From contig CAUEEP010000758.1 of NCBI GenBank assembly GCA_958450365.1, positions 2,006,565 through 2,070,564 of the forward strand: DNA of 64,000 nt, in the 5' to 3' direction. The notes beneath the pieces were generated by a model. That model did no database searches and was not told where the DNA came from. It saw only the letters and a list, made by a program, of their open reading frames with translations. Source of the stretch: Mesorhabditis belari (taxonomy: Eukaryota; Nematoda; Chromadorea; Rhabditida; Rhabditidae). Shown here piece after piece: positions 45,915-57,590 of the stretch. Every line of letters starts with the position of its first letter. The first letter of the stretch is position 1. The translations under genes and the position numbers were made by a program.

Positions 45915-46518
45915 TGGGTTGGTGAATTGAAAACTGCGGGCTATTGTCATATGTGGACCCCAGTTATTCAATGAGCTTTGACTTTGACTATTGGGTTGGT
46001 GAATCGAAAACTGCAGGACTTTAAACTAAAATTTATTCAACATAAAACCATCGATTCATTCCAAATAATTTCCATTATTATTGACGACTTCTGCCCATTT
46101 TACAGGCAATTTGCGGATTCCTCTTTCGTAGTAGGATTTTGGTTTGTGTGTGAGACAAGTGTGAGACTCAAAAATCGAGGACTGGAGATGTCCCAGTAGC
46201 ACTTTTGAGCACTTTCTTTAAAAGAAACCCTTTTTGGTGTCAATAGAAAAGTTGTAGAGAATCAAAAATTAGGCTTATAGCCAAATTTCCAAAAAGATAC
46301 ACTTAGTAGTTTCGCTTAAAATGCAAGCTTTGTGAAAATTCGTAAATTTCGCATTTCTTGAAAACTAGTTTTGAATCGTTCTGAAAATTTGGATATAAGC
46401 TTGATTTTTGATTCTCTACAACTTTTCCATTGACACCAAAATGGGTTTCTTTTGAAGAAAGTGCTCAAGCTGTCACATATGAAAATAGCCGGCAGTTTTC
46501 AATTCACCAAAACCCAAT
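45915..46518. mobile_element. Foldback element with TIR TTGGGTTGGTGAATTGAAAA
   Basis: About 600 bp. The ends TTGGGTTGGTGAATTGAAAA, CTGCGGGCTATTGTCATATG and the inverted CATATGAAAATAGCCGGCAG, TTTTCAATTCACCAAAACCC match. An internal partial copy of the left end is at 45989. Inner arms repeat inverted (GGTGTCAATAGAAAAGTTGT and ACAACTTTTCCATTGACACC). No transposase. Confidence 0.8.
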
Positions 46519-46817
46519 AGATTGAGATTAGCCTTGATTTGTGGAGAAATCAATGTCGAATTTGAGGATTCGGAGCCGGTCAGATTACTTTGGCAAAGGG
46601 AGAGGGAAGGGATTTATGTAAAAGCCCTGCGCCAGACGACGAGCGATTACGTTACCGCACAAAGAACCCACATAGCACAAATTTTAAGCGGAACTATTAA
46701 GTGTATCTTTTTGGAAATTTGGATATAAGCTTGATTTTTGATTCTCTACAACTTCTCGTAATACCTCAACTGATGGGTAGTGAAAAAACGAAAGATGATA
46801 AAGCTTATCGTTACATC

Positions 46818-47172
46818 GAGATACAAAATCGAAATTCGCCAGATCTTAATCCCCTCGATTACACCGTTTAGGTTATTTTGGAACGCAAGATCTCGACGAA
46901 GGCGTATCAAACAGTGGATGCTTTAAAATCTGCTCTGAAACGAGTCTGGGATGAAATAACTGTTAAAGCGTGCGCCACCATCGTGAGGAACTTCCCAAAG
47001 CGTTTAAAGAGGTGTATCGAAGCGGATGGTGGAAATTTCGAGCATTTGTTATAGGTTATTTGTTGTTATGATTCGAATAAAGAGTTTGTTATTAATTTTT
47101 AACCTTTTAAAGCTAGTTTTTAAACCTTTAACTATCTTAAGAAGCGGCTCCAAACTTTTGCCGCACCCTGTA
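46818..47172 (+). pseudogene. Mariner transposase C-terminal fragment with one TIR
   Basis: Plus-strand frame: SPDLNPLDYTV, a stop in place of Trp or Ser, then VILERKISTKAYQTVDALKS, ending GGNFEHLL and TAG at 47054. SPDLNPLDY carries the third catalytic Asp of DD(34/37)D mariner-type transposases. The right terminal inverted repeat (GAAGCGGCTCCAAACTTTTG, CCGCACCCTG, TA) lies at 47141-47172. The left part of the transposase and its TIR are missing. The preserved end abuts the last exon of the K2P-like gene on the other strand. Confidence 0.8.
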
Positions 47173-50100
47173 TTCTAGTTGCATTGCAAGACAGTTGCAA
47201 GACAAATTTATCTAAAAAAAAAATTCCTAAACTCACCGTAATCTCCATAACAGGCAAGGGTGAGGAAAGCGATGAGAAGAGCGATCGAGAGGGAAATCGT
47301 CGTGAGGAGAAGGAGGACGAAAGTGTGACATTCGGTCAGAGAGCTGTGAGTCACCTGAATATTCGGGGATATCGGAGAAGATTCACTAATAAAGGATAAT
47401 AAAGAAAATAAATTTATAGACAAGAAAGGGAAGGTTTAAAAAAAAAGAAAGACAATTTTGAGTCAAAAATACGAACTCACTCAATGGATACTTTGGTCTT
47501 AGAGTTCTTTAAAATACGGTAAACCTTTAGTTTATGCTACAGAAAGCCAGTACTACAGTATGGCAGAGTGTACAAGTTTTTTTTACAGTATATACAGTTT
47601 ATAGGAGCTTAATTTATTATTGAAAATTAAAAACGAAATAGATCCTTACCTGAACAGTGGTCATCGTGAAAAGTGCGGTGATCAACGAGGTGAGATAGTT
47701 GTCAAAGACCTGAATTGAGGGAATAGCTTCCAGTATATGAAAATTGGCATCATTTAATATTTTATGTGAATTACCTCAAAGTAGAGATAAAATGAGACGA
47801 GAATTGCCCAAACGAAATAGATCGAAACGGCCAGAGCGAGCGCTGCGAAACGGCGAGTGAACGGGAACTCGCTTCTCTGCAACAATGAAATGTTTGGTTA
47901 AGAACTGTGGTTAGAAACAAACAGCTAAACATCTAAATATCTAGAATATTTTCGAATTTGTTCTTTAGATACCAAAGCTATATTTACATTCATAAATGGG
48001 AGCACGAATTGGTGAACGATCGAGCCGAGAGTGAAGAAAATCAACGGGATCCCGATGGTCAAATAGGGGATCAAGAAGAGCTGGAACAGGGCTTTGAAAA
48101 TTACCTTTAAGAATTAGCTTTAAGAATTAGCTTTTAGAATTAGCCTTAGAACTAGCTTTAAGAATTAGCTTTGAGAATTTGATCTTCATATAAGTCTAAT
48201 TGAAAGTATATAAAGCATTTTTAGCATTTTCAAAAACGTTTGCTTGATTTTCAATCTAATTCAATCAAACCAATGATCTCAATGCTTTAAACTTACTTGT
48301 CCGAGCACAGATTCCGGAATTTTTGCGCCCTGTCCAACAGAAAGCACAGCGCTGTAGGCAAAGTTGATCGAGTTGAGGAAATTCCAGCTGAAAATTTAAA
48401 TTTCAAAGCTTTGAGTAGATTTTTGTTTATTTTCTAATCACAAAAGTTTCGTTTTCACCTTGTTTTGTTTGGCGGATGAATGTTCATTCGGCCATCGTAA
48501 GAGGATTTCAGCTGGTTGAGAAGGATTTTCTGAAGAGTCAATCTTTCTACATCAATTACTTTGTGCTCTTTTACGCTTGAGACTTGAGCTCTTTTGGTTT
48601 TGTATCACTTTGACTCATGTCTTGGTTCAGATAATGGCAATGAGTTGTATCCGTTTGAGTCTTCATCAAATTCTAGGTCTTTTAGCTAACTTGATATGCT
48701 TTACAAATTAATAAACTTCTAAAAAAAGTAGCATTTGCTTTGGTCAACCAAATGCAGAGCCAAAGACTGACTCTAGAAAGTCAATGAGCCGATTGATTGG
48801 TTTAAAGAAACCCTATTCATTTCTTTATTAACTTTATAAGTTAATAAAGAGCACGAGCTTTCATTTCTTTATTAACTTTATAAGGATATCTTTGTTATAA
48901 GTATAAGTTGGATATAACGAACTTCGATACAACGAAAAGTTTCATATAACGGACTATTTTTGGTCCCAACGAAGGGTTTTACCTAAAATGACCTTCGATA
49001 AAACACTTCTATAACAAACTTTTTGACCAGTCCACTTCTATAACGAACTTTTTGCCAACCAACACCAATACGGTTCCTATTTTGATTAAATACGGTTCCA
49101 ATAGAACGAACCTTGAGGTTCGTTATATCGAGGTTCGACTGTATGTCTAACAGAGGGTTTTTAAAGTTAGACTGTTGGAGATATTGTACAAATAAATACA
49201 AATCTATGTACAATATCTCATTGTACTGTAACCTTTTAGTCATCTCTCTCCTCATGTCCTTTCTTTGTCCTCAACCGTCACCTTTCCCATCTCTCCTTTT
49301 CTTCTTCAAGTAACAACGAGGGAAATCTTTCCATTCTACAGGTAATCAGGCTTCGTTCTCTAGAAAAGAAAAGAGCAAAAGCTCCCCCTTTTAAATCTCT
49401 CTTCATTTCACCGATCCGATTATTTGTTCGTGCCCATGGCAACAGAGAGCTCTTCAAAGAGAGAACTTTTCCCTCTTTACCATCGGAAACTTACTCAACA
49501 AATCATTTTCGGGGATTTTGCTATTGTAGAGAGATGGGACACTTTGTTATTGGTGCTAAAATCGGACATATTGATGATTGGGAAAAGGGAATCTCTAAGA
49601 AAAAATTTGGAAAGTCAGTTTAAGTAACTCAGTTAACTTTAATATTTGAGTAACTCTTGCAAGTACTGTTTTTTTCACCAGTAATATAACTGAGTGTTTT
49701 CTAAAAGGCACCGTAAGCAGATCGTCAAACTTTATGCAACTAATATTTCAGTTAACAGGTGTTTCACAAGGCTAAGATGATACCCGAATTGAGCTGCTTT
49801 ATAAACTTTATAAGTACGCAGAAAACGTCGACTCTCTAGTACTGTACTGTAGTATTGTACTGTAGTACTGTACTGTAACAACCGTACCAAACAAAGTTCA
49901 TTTCCATTTTCACACAAAATCTAACTTTAAAAACCCTCTGTTCCTTTTTTTTTGTTTACTTTTCTCAGTATGGATCCCATTTTCGGCAACTTTAGCCATT
50001 TCCTAAGTTTTCCCGAGACAACTTTCGCAAAAGATTTGTTTCTCAGCCACTGATTGGGGCCAAGTTGCCTCAAAAAGGGCGAAAATGAACGAAGAGACAA

Positions 50101-51624
50101 CGGAAATCCGTGAAATTCGCTCCATTTTGGGATGCGGTCTAGGAGGAGAAAGACGCCCGATCGAAACAAAACTGATTCGCTGCCTGGCGCTTGGGGTGGG
50201 GAAACACATAACCGCTTTTGTTTGCATGGAGTTAGTTGTGGATTTTTCAAGAGTAACCTCAAAGTAAACTCGGAGTTAAAACAAGTTCTCTGGGTAGCCA
50301 GAAGTGAAAGCAAATCTTTCCTGATTAGTAAGAATTTGAGAAAAGTTTGAGAAAGCCTTTTGAGAAAAGTTCGAATGTAAAGCACCTAGTGTAAAGAAAT
50401 AAGATAGCTAACTGACTAACTTGTCTATCAAAAAAGAACTTGTGACCAAGTATTAAGAACAGTTGGCTTTGTTTAGTTGGCTTAAAGTTTATCCCAAAGG
50501 TTTATCCTTAAATTTGACCTGGTATCGTCTAATTTTTGGTGGAGACATTTTGCTAATGCCTTGCCAGATCTTACTCCAAGTAATACTCCAAGCCAACCCG
50601 CATCTTTTCTTCTTTATTTCTTTTAGAACAAATTTAGCAATTAACTTAATCCAGTTTACAGATAAAGACGTGCCTAACCTTCTGCTAAATGCAACAATTC
50701 ACTCAAGTTGATCCTTTTATGGCTTGGAATACAAAAAATGGTCGGCCCGCGACCTCGACCGTGTCCGGATCACCGGGCGAACACTCTACCAATGAGCCAC
50801 ACCGAGACGTGTCCCATTGCCCCCATGCTTTATGCCTTACTCCCAACCTCGACTCTCTCCGATTGATCTTTATCGATGATGATGAGCAGATTTTGTGTGT
50901 CATTGAAGATCCGCTTTGACATCAGCTTTGCTTGATGAGATCTAAAAATAACCAGATTTTTCATAAAACTTTTTCCAGAATTTTCAGTTTCAAAGGAACG
51001 GCTTTGAACACAACAAAGCCGAATTTGTTGAGAAAAAATTGTCGAAAGACACGCAACGAGTGGTTGTCCATTTTATGGTCAATTTGGAAGTTGTTGATTG
51101 TTCTTTTTTGGGGAAAAATGGGAGTGACTCATTCGTTAAATATTCTACTCGATTCTAGAAAATGTAATGTCAAGTTTTTACTTGATATTGTTCGAGTTTC
51201 GATACCATTGCCGGAAAGCCTCGTGTTGACGATCGTTTTCGAAGAAAAAGAACACGCAACCGCCTGGAATTGAAAGGAAAATGATTATAAGTATAGTTAT
51301 AATGTTAATTTATAGAGTTAAACTTAATTTTGCACTTTATCGTGTACTTAGTGGCAACAATGGCACTACAACCTTTCTAGTGTACAATCAGAAGGCATTA
51401 TTTTCTTGTTGAACTCAAAAAACTCATAAGTTATTGATCGATGATCTTTTTAGTCATTGATCAATGATCCTTTTTTTACAATTAGAACAAGATCAGCCTC
51501 TAAAATTACCAAAGAAAATGTAGAGAAGGGCAGCGACGAAAAGGAGGATCGGAGTGAATCGACGAATTTTCGGAGAAGTGCTGAACGCCTTCGATGCCGA
51601 CTCGCGAACTCGCGCGATCACCAT
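47132..51624 (-). CDS. Divergent two-pore (K2P/TWK) potassium channel-like protein
   Basis: Ten exons join in one frame to 301 residues: 51624-51510, 51263-51182, 50941-50848, 48529-48459, 48387-48297, 48080-47988, 47876-47775, 47709-47650, 47354-47237, 47211-47132. The layout is that of a K2P subunit: TM1 24-47 ending in E, a cap-like loop with N-glycosylation sites (NDT, NKT), pore loop 1 (WNFLNSINFAYSAVLSVGQG), TM2 with the family signature IPYLTIGIPLIFFTLGS, TM3 190-216 ending YFE, pore loop 2 (DNYLTSLITALFTMTTVQV), TM4 245-273. The T-I-G-[YF]-G filter is replaced by S-V-G-Q-G (137-141) in loop 1 and by T-V-Q-V-T (234-238) in loop 2. It may be non-conducting or a regulatory subunit. The last 12 residues derive from a mariner end. 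The ATG follows an acceptor (CAATTTAG) directly, so trans-splicing is likely. The exon 3 donor GTTGGG is weak. Confidence 0.75.
48884..49143. mobile_element. Pogo/Tigger-type MITE remnant
   Basis: The right end GAGGTTCGTTATATCGAGG then TTCGACTGTA is the complement of the common Tigger/pogo end CAGTCGAACCTCGATATAAC. The left end (TTGGATATAACGAACTTCGA) is a diverged inverted partner. Several ATAACGAACTT copies lie between. It sits in intron 3 of the K2P-like gene. Confidence 0.65.
50726..50812 (-). pseudogene. tRNA-like sequence in K2P intron 3
   Basis: The minus strand has GTGTGGCTCATTGGTAGAGTG, a strong D arm/box A. GCCCGGTGATCCGGAC follows as a possible anticodon arm, and then GGTCGAGGTCG stands where box B should be. 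The stems do not close fully. Degenerate. Confidence 0.35.
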
Positions 51625-53096
51625 CTAAATTGATTAGGGTTTAGAAAAAAGAACAAATCTAATATTTGCAAACAAAGCTCATTATAATCTATCTAAATAA
51701 TTCAAAACTAGTTTTACAACTTCGATCAGTTTCTCCGAAGCTTCAAAGTCTAGAAAAAAGAAAAGCTTTTGACCAAAAAAGGTTAAAAACATCTAAAGTA
51801 TTTGTCTAAAAGTTGTGCAACTTCGTGTTTATCATGAAAGAGATATCCTAACTATAAAGATTTCGTTTTAAAAGTTCCGACTAGCTCACTAGCTCTTTGT
51901 CAATGCTTCTATCTCTTTAAACACCCAAAAAATAACCGATTTAGCAGCGATTTTCCCTTTATATCAAATTTTCTGCAGAAAAAAAAAGCAAAGACGACAA
52001 TGAAAGCTTTGGGAAAAGAAAAAAAGAGATTGGGGGAAAAGTGCAACAAATTTTTTTGATAAAATACTCTATTCAGAAAATCGACAGCCGCCACCGAATA
52101 GGTGTGCAAATCTTGGACCATCTAACGGAAGAGGGGAAAACTGAAAAGTATTCAAAGTATTCAAAGTATTCAAAAGTTGAAGACTGAAAAGAATGCTTAA
52201 AATTAGTGAGAGAAAAGCTGAAAGAATGAGAATATGTGAAAAACTGGATAGGGTACTAGTGCATTTTATCTCAATCCAACGTTTCAGCTAGCTCTGGCTT
52301 GACCTCGCTTGAGGAGCATGAGCTCAAACCTAGCCAGCATTGGAGTTGATCACTTAATTACAGTATACTTTAGACGTCTTAAGTAAAATCAAATAAAATT
52401 GTTAGCTTTATATTATACAACACTACTTTAGCTTTTTGTAAACTAAATTCAAAGTTTAGGGCTAAAGTTTTTAAGGGAAAAAACAAGATTTTCATATTCA
52501 CAATTCACATTCTTGTCGTTTTAAATATTTCAACTATACAGTATGAAAAGAACTACTTATCGTACTAGGGAAGGACCTAATAAAGTCGGTTTTCAAAATG
52601 AGACTAACTTGTAGAGTTTTTAAGAGATAAAAGTTAAAAGAAGATTCAGAAAAAAAACTCTGTAAGCTCTAGTTATAGGTCTTGTTTAAAGCCTTGCTCT
52701 AGTTAGTCAAATAACGAAATTTCGAAAGGTTGATAAGCTCGTGGATAACCTAGTAAAAGGAGTTCAAGAGTTAAGAATAGGGTTTTTTTTTGAAAAAGTT
52801 GTTTCTCTGCTGAAAGGGGATAAGGGGGGAATGTCCTGTGGTGGTGTCGAGGGGAGGGAGAGCAAGGGAGAGCAAGGGAGAGCCCCATGGGGAATCGCCT
52901 CCAAGCTCTTCACCCTCCACCCACCCCTCCTCCATTGACTTGGGCTGTTTTTTTGGAAAATCTTTGAAAAAGCGTGACAGCACTGGACGATGATGATAGA
53001 ATGTGAAAAGGGGAGAAGTTTGATTAACAAAACAACGTCAAATCGAAGGGAAATCAAAGCTAAAAATAGTTTGTACATGGGTAATCTGATAGACTG

Positions 53097-53214
53097 CTCT
53101 AGAGCTCTAGAGCTATCAACCTAGAGCTCTAGAGCTATCAACCTAGAGCTCTAGAGCTATCAATCTAGAGCTCTAGAGCTATCAACCTAGAGCTCTAGAG
53201 CTATCAATCTACAG
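53097..53214. repeat. 22-bp tandem repeat of a palindrome-rich unit
   Basis: Five copies of TAGAGCTCTAGAGCTATCAA plus CC or TC. Each unit contains the palindrome TAGAGCTCTA, so the array can form a series of hairpins. Confidence 0.9.
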
Positions 53215-53782
53215 AGTGTAGAATCAAAATCTAATCGTAGTTGAGCAAGGACGGTCTGTTACTGCTTTAGATTTAAAAAAATAATGGCTCGCGCGAAGTT
53301 TTAAGAGCTCGAAAAGCCATTGTTGAATTTGTCTTGAAAAATGGTACGCCTGACTCTTGTTTTACTTAAATATTTGCTAAAAGATTAGCATTTTAAATTG
53401 TACATTGCAACAGGAAACATGCTTATTCTTTTCAAAAAGCAAAAATCTATTAGTTTTGATTAATCTAGACTCTTTGAGCTTATCAAATATGAGGTTGAAG
53501 GGTGTGATTTTTTAGTCAAGTTTGAGAATCAACTACTACCATTTTAGCATTACTACTACTACCATTACAAAAAGTTCTCTTGCAGAATGAAAGAAGCCTT
53601 GATGTCAGATTCTCAAGATCATTCTTTTCAAAACATTTTGGCTTTTACCAATTGCTTTACTTAAATATTTGCTAAAAGATTAATATTTTAAAATGAAATC
53701 TTGAATGGATGTCTAGATTAAGCAAAAAAAAAACGTTTTAATTAACGCTTTGTTTCTTTAATCGATCCAGAAACTAACTTTA

Positions 53783-53946
53783 GGTTAGACATGGGCGCTT
53801 TGTAGAAAACGTGTCAGTTTCACATTTTAATAAACAGCTCTTATTTTCTAAAGCGTGAATACAATGATGTTTCAAGCTTTAGAAAACAAGAGCTCTTTGT
53901 TAAAAGCTGTTCGTTGATTGACTCATTTTCTACAAAACGCCCAAGT
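53783..53946. mobile_element. Small foldback element, about 160 bp
   Basis: GGGCGCTTTGTAGAAAACG at the left is matched inverted by TTTTCTACAAAACGCCC at the right. The inner arms AGCTCTTATTTTCTAAAGC and GCTTTAGAAAACAAGAGCT are also inverted. No ORF. Confidence 0.75.
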
Positions 53947-55388
53947 ATACTTTGGATATTGTCGATGATTAAAAGAGACAAATCAAAGTAGACTCAACCC
54001 AAACTGTCCAATATTTAGCAATGATCTTTGGAAAAATGAAAATAATTATCTGTTCTTAATGATTGAAAAAAGTCAATTAAAACGTAGCAAATGAAGAATG
54101 GATGCAAGAAGAATCAACTACTACCATTTTAGCGTTTACCCTCGCATTACAAAAAGTTCTTCTGCAGAATGAATGAAGCTTGAAGCTGATGAAGCTGATG
54201 AAAACTAGTTCTTTGTCTACTATATAGGCAAGAGTATTTTCTTTATCTTATTTTATTCTATCTGATTATCATTTATTCAAATCGATTAGGCATTATCTAG
54301 TCAAGTAATAGTTCTCCAATCTTGGCGCGACCAGAATGCCGGTGAGCCGCTTTTTTTGATGAGTAGAGAAAGATTTCTATAAGCTTCTGTGAATCAAGCA
54401 AAAAATGAAAGGAATCATGGCCAAAAATGATGGAAATCAATAGCTTTTAATACTTCTTTATTTTTTTTTTGATTTTTAAGTTTACTTTGTCTTTTTTTGA
54501 AAGTCATATCCGTAATAAAATCAAGAAAAATAAAAAAGCTTATGAACAAATTGAGTTAGACTCGAAGTTGGGTAAACAAGGAAAGTCACAGGAATTGGAA
54601 GGTAAAGAGAGTCACAGGAATTGGAAGGTAGAACTATTTTCTTCAATCTTGGCGCGACCAGAATGCCGGTGAGCCGCTTTTTAGATGAGTAGAGAAAGAT
54701 TTTTATAAGTCTCTGTGAATTGAGTGACATCATACCCAACAATGATGAACATTCTCAATCAATTTCATTTAAGCAAAAGGAATGCAGAAGTAGACAAAAG
54801 AACCCTCACCTGACTCCGATTCGAATCGATGTTAGTGAAAAAGAACACCATTTTTGCGGGGGGGAATTAATGTGTTTGGATGAGGATGAGGATGAGGATA
54901 CTTGCTTTTATAAGAATTGTGAAGGATTGAGAGTTGAAAGTGTTTGAAAGAAATGAAAAGAAAAAAGAAAAGAAATGAAAAGAAGAGATTTGACAATGAT
55001 AAGAGCTCAACTCACGCACAAATCGGGTCTCTTGGGGGAAATAGTAGGGAAAAAGTGAGTTGAGAAATTGGAGTAAAGTCGACAATAGAAGTGATGATGA
55101 GAAGAAAAAGTGACACCAAAATCGACTTTTGTCAAGCTGATGTTTAAGTTGATCATTTGAAGAGTGTACTTTGTACTTTAGAAATGGAAACACGTGCTTT
55201 CTGGCTCAACTTTGTGCCTAATACGTTCATTTCGAGTGCACCAAAATGGGTGTGTTTTTGAGCACAAAGTAAATAAGATTATTTCAGTACAGAGAGCAAG
55301 TTCAAGTTAAGCAAGTTCTTCAACAAGTTTAAGCAAGTTCTTCAACAAATTTTAAAGATAAAGAAGAGATTTAGACTTGGGTTTTTGA

Positions 55389-55995
55389 ATTAAAATTTAA
55401 TCAAAGAGTCGTTTGGCTTTAGTAGGATTGTTTTCTTTTAGTATAATTATTACAAAAAGAAAGTGCTTCAAAAGAAAGCTCATGAAACTAAAAACTCATT
55501 AATTTTTGATCAAAAATAGTGAAGCAAGACTGTCAAGGTTTAATACGGTCTATTTTTTCACTAAAAACTTTTTTATCTATGCAAGGATGCGCAATTTCAT
55601 CAAAGCAAGAGTTCACCAAAGAAGCCAAAATCACAGAATGGCTCGTTTGGCTTTAGTAGAATTGTTCCTTTAGTAGAAAGCCGAAATCCAAATTAAAATT
55701 TAAGCAAAGAGTCGTTTGGCTTTAGTAGGATTGTTTTCTTTTAGTATAATCATAAAAAAAGTGCTTAAATAAGCTCATGAAACTAAAAACTCATTAGTTT
55801 TTGATCAAAAATAGTGAAGCAAGCCTGTCAAGGTTTAATACGGTCAATTTTTCACTAAAAACTTTTTTATCTATGCAAGGATACGCGATTTCATCAAAGC
55901 AAGAGTTCACTAAACAAACCAAAACCACAGAATGGCTCGTTTGGCTCGTTTGGCTTTAGTAGGATTGTTCCTTTTAGTAGAAAGCCGAAATTCCC
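55389..55995 (+). repeat. Tandem direct duplication, two units of about 303 bp
   Basis: Both units share AAAGAGTCGTTTGGCTTTAG, TTTTTGATCAAAAATAGTGA, AAGGTTTAATACGGTC, TATGCAAGGATRCGC and GAAAGCCGAAAT, with about 90-95% identity. The second unit ends exactly at the start of the ORF at 55996. Confidence 0.85.
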
Positions 55996-56301
55996 ATGAA
56001 AGTCATCCTCGGAATACACAACAAAAGGGTGTCCCTAGTCTTTCTTTTATCCTTTCTCTTTATCACATCGGGGATGCCAGTTTCCGCTTTCTTTTTGCCG
56101 ATGTTTCAATCGGCCAACAAGCGAGTGACCCTTTTGGAGCCTTTAGGGTGCAGAAGGGGAATTATAGGGCTTCCATGGCCCATAGGGGGCAAGCCAAGGC
56201 CAAGGCACACATACGATAACGAGGTTGCCGAGCGAAGATTCCCCAAAAGTCACCGCATCCTTTTCTTCGCCTTTTGGCTTGCTAAGATTTTTGAAAGATA
56301 G
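55996..56301 (+). CDS. Possible small secreted basic protein
   Basis: An uninterrupted 101-codon ATG frame. A hydrophobic core (VSLVFLLSFLFITSGMPVSA, residues 12-31) looks like a good signal peptide with a cleavage site after VSA. The mature part of about 70 residues is basic with one Cys. It contains ANKR and CRRG dibasic sites around RVTLLEPLG and the Gly/Pro-rich GIIGLPWPIGGKPRPRHTYD, which recalls a neuropeptide or antimicrobial precursor. GC is clearly higher than in the flanks. I do not recognise a family, and codon use was judged only by eye. A second plus-strand frame overlaps it (starting MARLARLALVG), so a chance frame is possible. Confidence 0.35.
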   Translation: MKVILGIHNKRVSLVFLLSFLFITSGMPVSAFFLPMFQSANKRVTLLEPLGCRRGIIGLPWPIGGKPRPRHTYDNEVAERRFPKSHRILFFAFWLAKIFER

Positions 56302-57590
56302 TTAGCCCTGTCCTCGTCGTTGCACACCACAAAAAATGGGGCAAAAGTTTTGAAGTCTTGACGTTTGAAATTGGGGATTTATAAAAAACATGGTTGAATG
56401 CTGATTAAATAGGTTAATCAGCTCTAAAAATGCTAAAGATGCTCTAAAAAACTATCAAAAATCAAAGCGATTAAATAGGTTAATCAATAATCAAATTTGG
56501 TTTACCTTCCTTCTCAAATTTCTTTCCGATTATATGGTTTAGCACATGTTTTCTGTTTAAAATTCTAATGGTTTTGTTTCGTTTCTCTCGACTCCTTTCT
56601 ATTCCATTATCTTTGAATCTTTGAATCGTTGAATCTTTCTGCTCCATTATCTTTGAATCTTTTGACTTTCTGCATAAACTTAGCTTAACCAATTCTCTTT
56701 CTAAAATGCACGAAATATACAAAATAAAATTGGCGCGATTTTCTTGGGTTTTGTGTTTAATTATTTTAGAAAAAGGATTAGTGAGTAAATAGGTATGGGA
56801 TAAGGTTAAATGGTTAGTTGTTTGTTGATGCGCAAGTTAGACAAAGCACAAGCATTGTACAAGGTCATTGTACAATTGTTGTTTGTATAAGGACAATATT
56901 CAAAAGCCTACTTAGACAGTCGTCAAAAAAAGTTTTGGCCGATCAGTGTTTACGTAGGTTGTTTTCAAAGTTTTGTTTTTCCACATTTTCAAAGGTTGTT
57001 TAAATGAGCGATTTAGCTTTTCGTTATCCTTTGAGCTAAGAGTTTTATGATCGAAAAACCTTATTTGAGCATAATTTTTAAAAATCTATATTTCAAGAAT
57101 GAATTGATGACATTGAAAACGGTTTCAATTATAATGGCATTCGATCGTCTATTACTTATTCATTTCATTTTGTTCATTTTATTTATTATTATTCATTTTG
57201 TTTTGGTGAAAATGAAAGGCGACTGGCAGTTTTGAAGCCTTGAACAAAATCTGAGAAAAAGGACCTTATCCTCTTATGCAAAAGTAGCTTGAAAAATTCT
57301 ATTTAGAGCGAAATCAAAACTCAAAACAAAAAATTCTATTTAGAGCGATCGCATCGCTGAATCTCTTGTTATCAGTTTACACAAAATTGGCAGGACAATA
57401 TTTAGATGAACTTAAGCTTCTGTTGTTGAATCAAATTTGTTTTCAAAAGTGTATTATTTTCAACTTAACAACCCAATAACTAGTATCCGTTGCTAAAAAA
57501 CTCACTTTTCGTTGTGTGAAGCTGGCATATTAGGTGGATTGAAATGACAAAATCATCCTCGCTAGTCTAAATTATTCATTTTTCAAAGAA
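56302..57590. other. Gene-free interval, AT-rich
   Basis: No supported feature. Open frames at 56480-56722, 56818-57003 and 57047-57235 are AT-rich and lack splice context. Confidence 0.45.

Larger units (their letters stand above)
51625..55388. other. Gene-free interval between the K2P-like and Cys-rich genes, first part
   Basis: Contains a 22-bp tandem repeat (53097-53214), a small foldback (53783-53946) and a duplicated sequence (54300-54420 and 54640-54740, sharing CAATCTTGGCGCGACCAGAA and TGCCGGTGAGCCGCTTTTT). A CT-rich patch at 52800-52930 is open in several minus-strand frames and was not accepted as coding. Confidence 0.5.

Noticed and set aside
49424..49627. Plus-strand frame starting MATESSSKRELF
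   Set aside because: A fair start context but only 63 codons, inside an intron, with no other support.
49927..50385. 152-codon minus-strand frame in K2P intron 3
   Set aside because: Overlaps other open frames on both strands and has no link to the K2P exons, which join in phase without it. A short frame with a signal-like start (MERISRISVV) lies inside but has no supporting splice sites.
50920..51273. 113-codon plus-strand frame
   Set aside because: Antisense to K2P exon 2, which is supported by phase and by the TM1 ending in Glu.
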